From: Kribbella monticola
GTDB taxonomy: Bacteria > Actinomycetota > Actinomycetes > Propionibacteriales > Kribbellaceae
NCBI RefSeq assembly: GCF_003261635.1
Contig: NZ_QFXK01000030.1
Span: forward strand, 372,001-436,000
Length of the DNA: 64,000 bases
Reading direction: 5' to 3'
Positions 55,958 through 64,000 of this stretch are shown one piece after another. Numbering within the stretch: position 1 is the stretch's first letter; each line of letters starts with the position of its first letter. A model generated the notes under the pieces. It saw nothing but the letters and a program-made list of their open reading frames with translations. It was not told where the DNA came from and ran no database searches. The translations under genes and the position numbers were made by a program.

Positions 55958-58684
55958 ATGAGCCACAACCTACGCCGGCTGGTCGCCCTGACCGTCGCCG
56001 CATCATTGCCCTTAGCAACAACCACCCCCGCCACCGGCACCGGCACCCCACCACTTAGCGCAGCATTCACCCGCCCGACCACCGGCGAGACTTCCACCGG
56101 CAGCACGTCTGCGCGCACCACGTCTGCCGGCCACACTTCCGCCGGCACCACGTCTGCTGGCGAGACTTCGGCCGGCACGACGTACGCTGGCGCGTCCACC
56201 GGTCGCACCACGTCTGCCGGCCTCCCCACCTCTGTCGCGGTCTCGCGCGCAGACACGCAGGCGATCTCTGTCCCGGACGGTGGCGCACAGTCCGCTGCAT
56301 CGGCGGCCGGTTCCCCGGCGATCTCCGGCACCGGCCGGTATGTCGCGTTCCAGTCGGCCGCGACTCTCGATCCGACCGTCCTCGCGAGCCCGCCCGGCGT
56401 GCAGAACGTCTATGTCCGGGACCGGCGCCAGAACCGGACCGTCCAAGTCAGTCGCGCGCCACTCACGACGTACCTGACGGCCACCAGAGGCAACTCCGTC
56501 CCGATCCGCCGGCCCGCTGCCCCGGCCGACCGGTCTGCGACGGCCGTGGAAGACGGCGGCAATCGCGACAGCGCCGCCCCGTCGATCTCCGCCGACGGCC
56601 GCTACATCGCCTTCCAGAGCAGCGCCACAAACCTGCCGGACAGCTTCCCGGCGTACGGCGTGCATGTGGTCCTGTGCGACCGGGATCCCGATGGCGACGG
56701 CCTCTTCGACGAGCGCCGGCCCGACGGCACGATGGACTTCGGATTCCGCTACCTGAGCACGCCGCCCGAAGACGAACTGGCTCCCGAGGGTACGGCTCCC
56801 AGCCTGTCGGCCGACGCCACCACCGTCGCCTGGACCGAACGCGCGGCCGGATCGTCATCCGCCGGCGTGGTGATCACTCAACTGCACAAGGACGCTCAGG
56901 GTCGCCCCCTGGCACCTGATCCGGCCCTCTTCCGTCGCCCGTTGCAGGACATCGACAACGCTGTCGGCACCCAGCAAGCGGCCAAGCTGTCAGCTGACGG
57001 ACAGCACGTGGTCTTCACGGCAAACCTCTGCCAGGGCACGTGTTGCGAACTCTGCGCTCCCAACGAGCCGGACGGCCCGGTCGCGAGCGTTCAGGTCTAC
57101 GACTTGTCGACGAGTCTGAGCAGCCGAGTCGACTTCACCACCGACGGCGGCTACTCCGGCCTGGGCAGCCATCCGGTCGTCTCCGGCTCTGGCCGACTGA
57201 TCGCCTTCGAACAACTCCCCCGGCCGGAAGGCCCCACTGTCACGGTCGTGGTCGATCGCGACCCGGCCGCTACCGGCCGTCTCGGCCCGGCCGACGGCCT
57301 GCCGGTACTGACTTCCGTCGCTTCCCGCGCTGTGACAGGACAACCGCAGGAGGGCCTGAGTCCGGCGCTGTCGGCCGACGGCCGATACATCGCCTTCGCC
57401 AGCTCGGCCGACGGCATGCATGCCGACCAGCAGGGCACCGGTCGTATGGCGATCGTCTTGCGAGACCTCACTCTGGACAACGAGCGCGAGAAGAACGGCC
57501 TGCCGCGCCTGCCGGGCGAGCTCGGCTCCCCCGCTGCCCACTGTGAAGACGCGGCCGAGTCGCTTGCGTGCCCAGCCGCCGGGCCGAGCGCATCTCCCGG
57601 CTTGTCGGCCGACGGGCTGGTCGTCACCTTCACCTCGGCAGGCGACGACGTCCAGCCGGAGCCATGTTGTGCCGGAGCCGCCTTCGCCCGCGAGTTCCAC
57701 CCTGGCCTGACCAGTGCGCCACCCACCTTCGGCACTGTTGCCTTAGGCAACACAACGGCCCGGACGGTGGTACTCGAGCACACTGGCTTCGGGCCGCTTC
57801 CCGTCCAAGGGTTGAGTATCACCGGCCCGAACGCCGACGACTTCAAACTGACCGGCGCCGGAACCTGTGCGGCCGCGATCCTGCACGAGACCGACACCTG
57901 CGCCGTCGAGATCTCGTTCGCTCCGACCGCAACCGGCAACCTCCAGGCCGTACTGCGTATCTCTCTTTCCGGCGGGACGTTCAGCGAGACCCCGCTGACC
58001 GCCGAAGCTGTCCCGGCCGAGCCCGGACAACCGCCGCAGCCCACCGGAGCACTGGTCATCACACCCGATCCCGTCACCTTCACCACGCCACAACGAAGCC
58101 TGGTCGAAAGCAGTGCACGCACGATCATCGTCCGCAACGCCGCCACGGTTCCGATCGCCGTGACCTCGATCAAGCTGCTCGAGGGCAGACTTCTTACGCT
58201 CGGCGACTTCACGGTTCGTCGCACCACCTGCGCCTCGACGACCCTGGATCCTGGCGAAACCTGCTCGATCGACCTCTCCACCACTCCGCAGAACGCGGGA
58301 CCGCGCAACGGCGTCCTGCGAATCGGCACCACAGATCCGCAGTACGACAAGCTGATTTCCCTGCACAGCCAGGGAATCCAACCCGTCCTGGTGGTCAACC
58401 CCGCCGTAGTACGACTGAATCGCGTCGTCCAGATCAGCGGCCGCGACTTCCCACCGAACCACCCGGTGACAGTGGCTCTGGCGACTCCAGGCAGCCGCAC
58501 CTTCCTGAACCTGCAGACGACAGCCGAGGGCACGTTCACCATCCCACTCCTCGTCTTCCCGCAAACGAGCGCCGGCACCTCTCCCGTTGTAGCGACCGCC
58601 GGCGGCACCTCCATCCGTGCCCAGACCCCGCTCCTGATCGTCCCCGGCAGCTACCAACCCCCAGGCTTCACCTCACGCCGCTGA
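55958..58684 (+). CDS. large secreted protein with beta-propeller repeats and a choice-of-anchor domain
   Basis: 908 residues with a signal peptide. Residues 30-95 are low-complexity with repeated TSAG/TTSAG units. The middle is a TolB-type propeller (SISADGRYIAFQSSA, SLSADATTVAW, KLSADGQHVVF, ALSADGRYIAF, GLSADGLVVTF). The C-terminal third holds ASH-like (choice-of-anchor D) domains, FGTVALGNTTARTVVLEHTG and a second such repeat. It is exported and probably bound to the cell surface. Similar proteins accompany streptomycete eCIS clusters in my recollection; no catalytic motif is visible. Confidence 0.82.
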   Translation: MSHNLRRLVALTVAASLPLATTTPATGTGTPPLSAAFTRPTTGETSTGSTSARTTSAGHTSAGTTSAGETSAGTTYAGASTGRTTSAGLPTSVAVSRADTQAISVPDGGAQSAASAAGSPAISGTGRYVAFQSAATLDPTVLASPPGVQNVYVRDRRQNRTVQVSRAPLTTYLTATRGNSVPIRRPAAPADRSATAVEDGGNRDSAAPSISADGRYIAFQSSATNLPDSFPAYGVHVVLCDRDPDGDGLFDERRPDGTMDFGFRYLSTPPEDELAPEGTAPSLSADATTVAWTERAAGSSSAGVVITQLHKDAQGRPLAPDPALFRRPLQDIDNAVGTQQAAKLSADGQHVVFTANLCQGTCCELCAPNEPDGPVASVQVYDLSTSLSSRVDFTTDGGYSGLGSHPVVSGSGRLIAFEQLPRPEGPTVTVVVDRDPAATGRLGPADGLPVLTSVASRAVTGQPQEGLSPALSADGRYIAFASSADGMHADQQGTGRMAIVLRDLTLDNEREKNGLPRLPGELGSPAAHCEDAAESLACPAAGPSASPGLSADGLVVTFTSAGDDVQPEPCCAGAAFAREFHPGLTSAPPTFGTVALGNTTARTVVLEHTGFGPLPVQGLSITGPNADDFKLTGAGTCAAAILHETDTCAVEISFAPTATGNLQAVLRISLSGGTFSETPLTAEAVPAEPGQPPQPTGALVITPDPVTFTTPQRSLVESSARTIIVRNAATVPIAVTSIKLLEGRLLTLGDFTVRRTTCASTTLDPGETCSIDLSTTPQNAGPRNGVLRIGTTDPQYDKLISLHSQGIQPVLVVNPAVVRLNRVVQISGRDFPPNHPVTVALATPGSRTFLNLQTTAEGTFTIPLLVFPQTSAGTSPVVATAGGTSIRAQTPLLIVPGSYQPPGFTSRR

Positions 58685-58726
58685 CTTCCACCTCACCCGC
58701 GGCTGACTCGTCCCGGGTGCTCCAGC

Positions 58727-59245
58727 TCAGACGACCTGCACCCGGTGGACGACGTACGCCGGCTTGGCCGCGTCGACGAGTTGCTCGATCGCACTCTGGC
58801 TCAGCCTGCCGCCGCGGACCACGACGACGAGTTCGGCGGCGATCTCCTCGGATCGCTCGTCGCTCGGCTCCAGTGACCAGGTGACACCGCCGCTGTCGGC
58901 GATCTCCACCTCGCCCCCGGAGGCCGACTCGAGCTGTTCCCGCAGGCCGGCACTGGTCCCACGACTGCGATGCAAGGCGACCGCGCCGCCGACTGCGGCC
59001 CGTTGCTGCTCGACCGGCCACGCCTCGTCGAGGTCGACTCCGACCCAGCCGGCCAGCCAGCCGAGATAATCCGGGGGCGCCAGCAACGGATCGACGTACG
59101 CTGCGATGCAGTCCAGCGCGGCGATCGCGGGGGCGAGCAGGTGATCGATCCCGGCGGTGAACCGCATCAGCAACTCGTCCTCCTGCAGTACTGCCGGTAG
59201 GAGTTCTCCCAGCGGGTACGGCGAACGGAGTTGGTCGGGACTCAT
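58727..59245 (-). CDS. phage tail protein, gpI type (eCIS baseplate)
   Basis: 172 residues from the ATG at 59245, which has GAGGTGG upstream; an extension to 59305 lies in the neighbour's tail. It begins SPYPLGELLPAVLQEDELLMRF and has AAYVDPLLAPPDYLGWLAGWVG, the signature of the P2 gpI-like tail-protein family (TIGR02242). It forms a part of the baseplate wedge in contractile injection systems. It follows the zinc-ribbon gene by 10 bases. Confidence 0.88.
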   Translation of the reverse strand: MSPDQLRSPYPLGELLPAVLQEDELLMRFTAGIDHLLAPAIAALDCIAAYVDPLLAPPDYLGWLAGWVGVDLDEAWPVEQQRAAVGGAVALHRSRGTSAGLREQLESASGGEVEIADSGGVTWSLEPSDERSEEIAAELVVVVRGGRLSQSAIEQLVDAAKPAYVVHRVQVV

Positions 59246-59255
59246 CGGCGCCACC

Positions 59256-60890
59256 TCATCCGATGCCGAACAGTTCGATCTCCGACAGCGCGAGGAGTTT
59301 CGCACCCTCAGCCGGATAGACGTTGACCACGCTGACCTTCAGACTGCTGACACCCACAGCGTTGCGCAGGGCAACTTGTTGTGGACCGGCGGTATCGGTG
59401 AGCTGGACGACGTCGGACTTCTCGTTCGAGTAGGTGAACTTCAGTACGGCCGGACGAATGTACGCCGCGAAGTTCCTGGCGTCCCCGTTCGTCACGATGA
59501 CCTTGCGCAGAGCCACCGGATGATCGAGTTGGACGGCGAGGGTCGGCGCCTTGTTCTCCTCCCAGGGTGCCGTCCACGAGGTGTTCTTGAAGGTGTCGAA
59601 CGCGGCCTTGGGCGGATGGTCGGCGGCCGTGGTCCGCGGACCCTGCACGGAGACCGGACGGATCGGTGTCAGGGCGTTTTCGGCGACACCTGCCACCTTC
59701 TGCTTGACGTGCCCGACCTGCTGGCTGACGAGCGTGCGCAAGGGCGGATAGAAGCCGGCCAGCAGCCCGAAGACCAGCACGGCGGCTCCGAGGGTCGCCT
59801 TGATCCGCCGCGCTGTCGACTGAAGGGCGCGGCGGCCGTTGCCGTCGCTTGGGCGCTTGGGCCTTGATCCGGCGGCCAGCACCCGCGGTCGCCGGCGTAG
59901 GCGCAATCGCCGCCACCAGGGCAGCCTGGACACTTCTGCCTCGGCCAGCGTGTGCCCGCACCGGCGGCAGAATTTCCTCGACGGGACGTTTCCCTCACCG
60001 CACTCGCCGCAGATCAGTTCACCGGGCTTCGGCCGGTTCACCGGCGCCGACCGTCGTACCGGCGCGGGACGCTCCTTGGTTGCCTGCGGCACCACCGCCG
60101 TCGGCTCGTCCTCCACAGGTACCACCAGTTTCACCGCGGCCGCGTTCCCCTCAGAAACCTCAGGCCCAGTCGGCGTCGTCGGAACCGGCGACACGACCTG
60201 AGCGGCCGGCGGCGGAAGCTGGACTCCACGCGTGATGGCCGCGGGCTCCGGCGGTGCCGCAGGCAGGACCGCTCCCGCAGCAGCGGGCGGCTGAGGTGAA
60301 GGCGGCGGGACCGCTCGGGCGACACCGGGCGAAGGTAGACGCGGCGGGACCACTCCGGCAGCGCCGAGCCGCGGAGGTGGAGGCGGCGGAACAGCTCCCG
60401 TAGCAGCGGGCGGCGGAGGTGGAGGCGATGGGGCCGCTCCGGCAGCGCCGAGCCGCGGAGGCAGAGGCGGCGGAACAGCTCCCGTAGCAGCGGGCAGCGG
60501 AGGTGGAGGCGGAGGCGGTGGGACTGCGCGGGGTGCACCCGGCGGAGGCGGTGGGACTGCGCGGGGGGCGGTGGTTGGTAGGGCTGGTGCGCCTGGGGTG
60601 GGTGGGGGCGGCGCGCCTGGGGTGGGCGGGCGTGCAGGGGCGCCGGCGGCGGTGGACGGCTTGGGGGTGCCGGGGTCGGGGATTGCGGTACCGCCGACGA
60701 GTTCGGCGGCGGCTCGGTTGAGGCGGGCCAGGAAGCCTCGTCGCTGCGGGAGGGGTTCCGGCTCCTCGGCCGGCTCGGGTGAGGGCTCGGACTGGATCGC
60801 GTGGGCGTTCCATTCGAGGAACTCGCCGCACGAACCGCAGAAGGTGTCGCGGGACCCGTTGTGGTGTCCACACTCGCCGCAGACCAGCAT
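59256..60890 (-). CDS. zinc-ribbon, proline-rich, single-TM protein of the eCIS cluster
   Basis: 544 residues. Order: N-terminal zinc ribbon (CGECG and FCGSCG), long Pro/Ala-rich region with 28-residue repeats (about 65-240), a second zinc ribbon (ICGECG and FCRRCG), a basic patch, one TM helix (about 365-385) and an extracytoplasmic C-terminal beta-sandwich of the discoidin/carbohydrate-binding type (LDHPVALRKVIVTNGD). Inside-out topology: a long cytoplasmic arm and an outer glycan-binding domain. It could tether the cytoplasmic contractile particle to the membrane, as proposed for CisA of Streptomyces; equivalence is inference. Confidence 0.85.
   Translation of the reverse strand: MLVCGECGHHNGSRDTFCGSCGEFLEWNAHAIQSEPSPEPAEEPEPLPQRRGFLARLNRAAAELVGGTAIPDPGTPKPSTAAGAPARPPTPGAPPPPTPGAPALPTTAPRAVPPPPPGAPRAVPPPPPPPPLPAATGAVPPPLPPRLGAAGAAPSPPPPPPAATGAVPPPPPPRLGAAGVVPPRLPSPGVARAVPPPSPQPPAAAGAVLPAAPPEPAAITRGVQLPPPAAQVVSPVPTTPTGPEVSEGNAAAVKLVVPVEDEPTAVVPQATKERPAPVRRSAPVNRPKPGELICGECGEGNVPSRKFCRRCGHTLAEAEVSRLPWWRRLRLRRRPRVLAAGSRPKRPSDGNGRRALQSTARRIKATLGAAVLVFGLLAGFYPPLRTLVSQQVGHVKQKVAGVAENALTPIRPVSVQGPRTTAADHPPKAAFDTFKNTSWTAPWEENKAPTLAVQLDHPVALRKVIVTNGDARNFAAYIRPAVLKFTYSNEKSDVVQLTDTAGPQQVALRNAVGVSSLKVSVVNVYPAEGAKLLALSEIELFGIG
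60353..60510. repeat. 74-bp tandem repeats within the zinc-ribbon gene
   Basis: 60353-60426 and 60437-60510 match except at a few positions, with a period of 84 bases (28 codons). They encode repeated Pro-rich and AATGAVPPP/RLGAAG units. The number of units can change in frame. Confidence 0.85.
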
Positions 60891-62836
60891 CAGTTCTCCT
60901 CCACCCTGACCAGGTGCTCGAACGAGAACACCAGACTGTTGCGCTCGAGCTCGATCCGCTGCTGCTCACTCCCCCGCTCGCCCGTGACCGGATTCGCACT
61001 GAACAACCGGATGTCCTCGACGACCTCGACTCCTTGCACTGCCTGCAGTACGCCGTACACGTCGCCTGACCGCACCGCGCGCCCGAACTCCCAGCCGCGC
61101 CCATCCAATCCGCCGCCGGGGAGCGGATTGAGGAAGCCGTGCAGGGCCGCGACGGCGTCCCGGCGTACCCGGGCCCGATCGACCCGTGGCCGGGCGATCA
61201 ATCGCGCCACCACCGTGACGCCGCGATAGCGCGGTGGCTCCACCGAGACCCGGGTACCGATCAACCGCACGTTCTCCAGCCGTTCGGCCAGTCGCTCCAT
61301 CAACTCCGGCGACGGCACCAGATCCGCGAAGCTGATCACCCCGTCGCGCTGTGCGGCCGCCGGCACCACCAGCACCTTGACCGTGCCGGCCGGAACCTGC
61401 TCCCCGTCGGCCGTGATGCACCTGATCCGCGCGGCCTCCGGCACGGCCTCCCGCGCCAGCGCCTCGTAGTCCTCGGCCGTGACCGCACGGGTCCGCGTCC
61501 GGAGCAGGATCGGCGCCCGGTCCCGGGCCTCGGCCAGGCTCTCGCCGTCCGTACCACCGTGCGCCGCGTGCCGGTTCTCCACCACCGACACACTGGGAAT
61601 GGACGACCTCAGCTCGGCCACGGCACCGCGTGGCACATTGCCGCGCAGGCCGCCCCCGGTCGCATAGCCGCGGATCCGTACCGTCGCGTCCTTGGCCGGC
61701 ACGGCGCCATGTTGCTTCAGGCAACCATCCGGCAGCCGGACGACCGGCCCGAAGGCGACCTCGCCGGTGACCGCGTCCAACCGGAAATGCCGCTGGTCCG
61801 GACCGCTGGCGGCGAAGTCGTCGACCTCGCTCCACTCCTGCCAGCCCTCCTCGGAGCTGGTTTCCACCACCGGCGAGCCCAGGCCGCCGAGCACTGGCGC
61901 CGACCGTACGGCGTACACCTGCCCAGGCACTCCCGCCGACTCACCCAGGATTTCGTCGAAGACCAGTTCCGCGTGCACCGATTCGACCGTGCCGCCCACG
62001 CTGCAAGCGTCGAGCCGGCGGACTTGCGGCGTGGCCGTGTACGCCGGCTGCCCGTCCTCGGCCTCGATCACGCGCGCCCGGATCCAGCCGGCCAGGCGGC
62101 CGTCGACGATGCTGGTCTGGTGGTTCGCCGGCAGATGCAGGACCAGCGAACCCGATCTGTTCAGTCCGCCGGTGTCGTCGCGGTCCAGCTCGCACTCCGT
62201 CCAGCCGGTCCCGGTCCACGCCTCCCAGACCAATGGTGGGCGGCGCGGATCGATGCCGAGCCCTTCGGTCTGCCCGGCGTAGTCGAGCCGCACGGCGACG
62301 GACGGCGCGGCGACGTCCAACCCGATCAGCAACTCATCGCCTGGCTGCGGCGGCACGGCGAACGCTCCGAACGGAGGCCCGCCCGGCTCGTACTCCGTAC
62401 CGTCCGGCTCCTCCTCTGTCCTGGTGATCAATGTGGTAGCCGCGACCGCCGGGATCACCAGGTCCGCACCGGTCGCGAACACGATCGGCGCCTCGGCGCC
62501 GGACCGGACCGTCGCCGTCTCGGTGCCCTTGGCAACGGTCAAGGCGGACCGGGCCGGAGTCGCCAGCCAGAACGTGATCGGAGCGCGCGCGGGTGTCGGC
62601 GGCACCATCCGCAGGCCGATCAGGTCGAGGAACTTGAGCTGCAGCCGGTCCGGCACCTGGTTCAGCCGGCCGAAGAGCTGGTCGGTGAGATAGGCATACG
62701 CCTCGATCAACGCGATCCCCACGTCGGCCGGATTCTCGTCGGTCCACTCGGGACACGCCTGCCGGACCAGCCGGACGGCGTCCTCGACCAGCTCCGGATA
62801 CCGCCGGTCGTCGAGACCGGGAGCGGGCAGCGCCAT
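60890..62836 (-). CDS. baseplate assembly protein J (eCIS wedge protein)
   Basis: 648 residues. N-terminus PGLDDRRYPELVEDAVRLVRQACPEWTDENPADVGIALIEAYAYLTDQL is the characteristic gpJ-like opening of eCIS (TIGR02243-type) baseplate proteins; the middle has beta-rich modules (EPDGTEYEPGGPPFGAF) and RHAAHGGTDGESLAEARDRAP with ALAREAVPEAARIRC near the end. It builds the baseplate wedge that holds the spike and signals sheath contraction. TGATG overlap with the zinc-ribbon gene; its start overlaps the gp25 stop. Confidence 0.9.
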   Translation of the reverse strand: MALPAPGLDDRRYPELVEDAVRLVRQACPEWTDENPADVGIALIEAYAYLTDQLFGRLNQVPDRLQLKFLDLIGLRMVPPTPARAPITFWLATPARSALTVAKGTETATVRSGAEAPIVFATGADLVIPAVAATTLITRTEEEPDGTEYEPGGPPFGAFAVPPQPGDELLIGLDVAAPSVAVRLDYAGQTEGLGIDPRRPPLVWEAWTGTGWTECELDRDDTGGLNRSGSLVLHLPANHQTSIVDGRLAGWIRARVIEAEDGQPAYTATPQVRRLDACSVGGTVESVHAELVFDEILGESAGVPGQVYAVRSAPVLGGLGSPVVETSSEEGWQEWSEVDDFAASGPDQRHFRLDAVTGEVAFGPVVRLPDGCLKQHGAVPAKDATVRIRGYATGGGLRGNVPRGAVAELRSSIPSVSVVENRHAAHGGTDGESLAEARDRAPILLRTRTRAVTAEDYEALAREAVPEAARIRCITADGEQVPAGTVKVLVVPAAAQRDGVISFADLVPSPELMERLAERLENVRLIGTRVSVEPPRYRGVTVVARLIARPRVDRARVRRDAVAALHGFLNPLPGGGLDGRGWEFGRAVRSGDVYGVLQAVQGVEVVEDIRLFSANPVTGERGSEQQRIELERNSLVFSFEHLVRVEEN

Positions 62837-63246
62837 CAGCTCTGACCTCCCTCGGGCTGGTAGCGATCGGTCCCGAAGTCCACGACGAGTTCGCGCGAGG
62901 TCGCCGTACCGCGAACGCGGTAGCCGATCGCGATGTGCAGTAGACCGTCTACGCCGTCGTCCGTGCTGACGTCGACCCCGAGCACTTCGACCCGTGGCTC
63001 CCAGGCCGAGATCGCGCGCTCGACCTCACGGGCGAGTAACACCCTGGTCGCCGGCGTCGCCGCCTCGAAGAGAAAGTCCCGCAACCGGCTGCCGAAGTCG
63101 GGCCGCATCACCCGTTCGCCCGGGTAGGTCTGCAGGATCAACCGCATCCCCTGCTCCAACTTCTCCGCGCCACGGACGACGGTGAAGTCGCCGCGTCCGG
63201 CGCAATCGACCGGGTACCGCAAACCTGCCACCGCCTCTGCGCTCAT
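62836..63246 (-). CDS. gp25-like baseplate wedge protein (GPW/gp25 family)
   Basis: 136 residues with the gp25/GPW signature: LEQGMRLILQTYPGERVMRPDFGSRLRDFLFEAATP, REVERAISAWEPRVEVLGVDV. In contractile systems gp25 is the wedge core that nucleates sheath assembly. It overlaps the gpJ gene by one base and is preceded by an 82-base gap after the spike gene. Confidence 0.93.
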   Translation of the reverse strand: MSAEAVAGLRYPVDCAGRGDFTVVRGAEKLEQGMRLILQTYPGERVMRPDFGSRLRDFLFEAATPATRVLLAREVERAISAWEPRVEVLGVDVSTDDGVDGLLHIAIGYRVRGTATSRELVVDFGTDRYQPEGGQS

Positions 63247-63328
63247 CGCCTCTCCTTCGTCGGCCGTTCAGTCGACCTGATCGCGGTCCTGTCGAGCTCG
63301 GTCGAGCTGAATCGCTGTGTCCTCGAGT

Positions 63329-64000
63329 TCAGTTGAGCTGGATCGGTTTGCCCTTGAGCTGGACCGGCCCGGTGCCGTTGACGCTGACCAGCGCGCCGTC
63401 CAGCTTCACCTTCTGCGCTTTGAGATTGAGCTCCGCGCCGCCGTCGATGGTGACCGAGCCGCCGGCGCCCGCCTTCACCTCGATCGCGCCGCCGGGCCCG
63501 CACTCGATCGTCAAGCGGCCCTTCTCACCAGGCTTGGTCGCCTGGCCCGGCAGGCACCGCAGCGCGACCACCCCACCGACCTGGTCGATCTGCAGGGTGA
63601 GATTGCCGTCGCCACTGCCAAGCAGGATCTCCGCCTGGTCGACCCGACCAGGCGCCGGTACGTCGTCGTGGAAGGCCAAGCGGTTGCCGGACGGCGCGAC
63701 GACACCTCGCCAGTGCACGGCCGCGCTGTTTCCGTTGGCTTGCACAGGTTGAGCGCCCAGCGTGTACCTGCTGTGGTTGTTGACGATGCCGCCGAGGACG
63801 TACGGGCGCTGCAGGTCGCCGTACTCGAAGCCGACCAGCACCTCGTCATCCGGTTCAGGTAGGAACACCGTGCCGCTCGTCTGTCCCGCACCGGGCTGGA
63901 TCACGCAGGCCCAGCCGGTCTCGTAGTCGGGTGACAGCCAAGGCAGCACGACCTTGACCCGGCCCTTGGCGAGCGGATCGTTGGTGTTGGTGACGATGCC
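63329..64000 (-). CDS. spike/VgrG-like baseplate protein V (truncated by window edge)
   Basis: The frame is open to the right edge of the window (224 codons); the 5' part lies outside. The visible part reads an OB-fold (RVKVVLPWLSPDYETGWACVIQPGAG, LPEPDDEVLVGFEYGDLQRPYVLGG) and a C-terminal beta-helix-like stretch (ILLGSGDGNLTLQID, IEVKAGAGGSVTID, LNLKAQKVKLDGALVSVNG), the plan of gp5/VgrG-type spike proteins. It would form the puncturing tip of the injection system. Confidence 0.9.
   Translation of the reverse strand, partial: GIVTNTNDPLAKGRVKVVLPWLSPDYETGWACVIQPGAGQTSGTVFLPEPDDEVLVGFEYGDLQRPYVLGGIVNNHSRYTLGAQPVQANGNSAAVHWRGVVAPSGNRLAFHDDVPAPGRVDQAEILLGSGDGNLTLQIDQVGGVVALRCLPGQATKPGEKGRLTIECGPGGAIEVKAGAGGSVTIDGGAELNLKAQKVKLDGALVSVNGTGPVQLKGKPIQLN

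Noticed and set aside
63243..63503. 86-codon - strand ORF between gp25 and the spike gene
   Set aside because: Most of it lies in another frame of the spike gene and the sequence is Arg-rich shadow type; the 82-base gap itself shows no clear signal.

Overview
The window is about 70% G+C by eye, with strong codon third-position G/C bias, frequent GTG starts, many 1-4 base stop/start overlaps (ATGA, GTGA, TGATG) and actinobacterial signature genes (pknG with glnX/glnH, an Rv2578c-type radical SAM protein, a LexA box of the mycobacterial type). This points to a chromosomal segment of a high-GC actinobacterium. A Kribbella/Propionibacteriales-like source is my impression from gene style, not a proof. 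No rRNA, tRNA, insertion sequence, integrase or CRISPR array was recognised.

Layout. 1-8.5 kb: the tail of a LacI-type regulator, two small conserved genes, a three-gene operon ending in a Tat-exported multicopper oxidase, a Clp_N-domain/HTH pair behind a large inverted repeat, an ArsR-SRPBCC-RibD/DHFR-like operon, a PTH2-type hydrolase, and thyA-folA. 8.6-20.9 kb: one long, tightly packed ten-gene operon that encodes a TelA-family protein, a conserved partner, a CbxX/EccA-type AAA ATPase, a GlnX-like membrane sensor, the GlnH lipoprotein, a helical protein, PknG kinase, PP2C phosphatase, a VWA protein and an FHA protein. It reads as a complete sense, phosphorylate, dephosphorylate and read-out circuit joined to Ter-type stress proteins. 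It is the most interesting system here. 21-37.4 kb: housekeeping and stress genes (cutA, S9 peptidase, two GNAT enzymes, groEL under two CIRCE elements, a PspC protein, an M48 protease, a glycerophosphodiesterase, an asymmetric ABC exporter, a short Erm-like methyltransferase, methionine aminopeptidase, and a radical SAM enzyme behind an SOS box).

37.4-46.3 kb: a lipoprotein, an HSP90-family chaperone translationally coupled to a large TPR protein, a methyltransferase, and an ECF sigma factor with its membrane partner. Two convergent intergenic regions (42.9-43.1 and 45.5-46.3 kb) carry members of one repeat family. 46.3-53.6 kb: guaA, a MacB/FtsX-type ABC transporter divergent from a two-component system, and a cytochrome P450. 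53.6-64 kb: the end of a phage-tail-like contractile injection system (eCIS) locus. It holds a spike/VgrG-like protein running off the right edge, gp25, a gpJ-type baseplate protein, a zinc-ribbon membrane protein and a gpI-type tail protein, with a LuxR-type regulator that has a degenerate receiver, a CARDB-like membrane protein and a large secreted protein at its border.

Regulatory sites visible in the sequence include two CIRCE elements, a LexA box, tandem ArsR-type operators, several large palindromes at promoters, probable leaderless promoters, a short leader ORF with a sequestered Shine-Dalgarno in front of a GNAT gene, and four intrinsic terminators.
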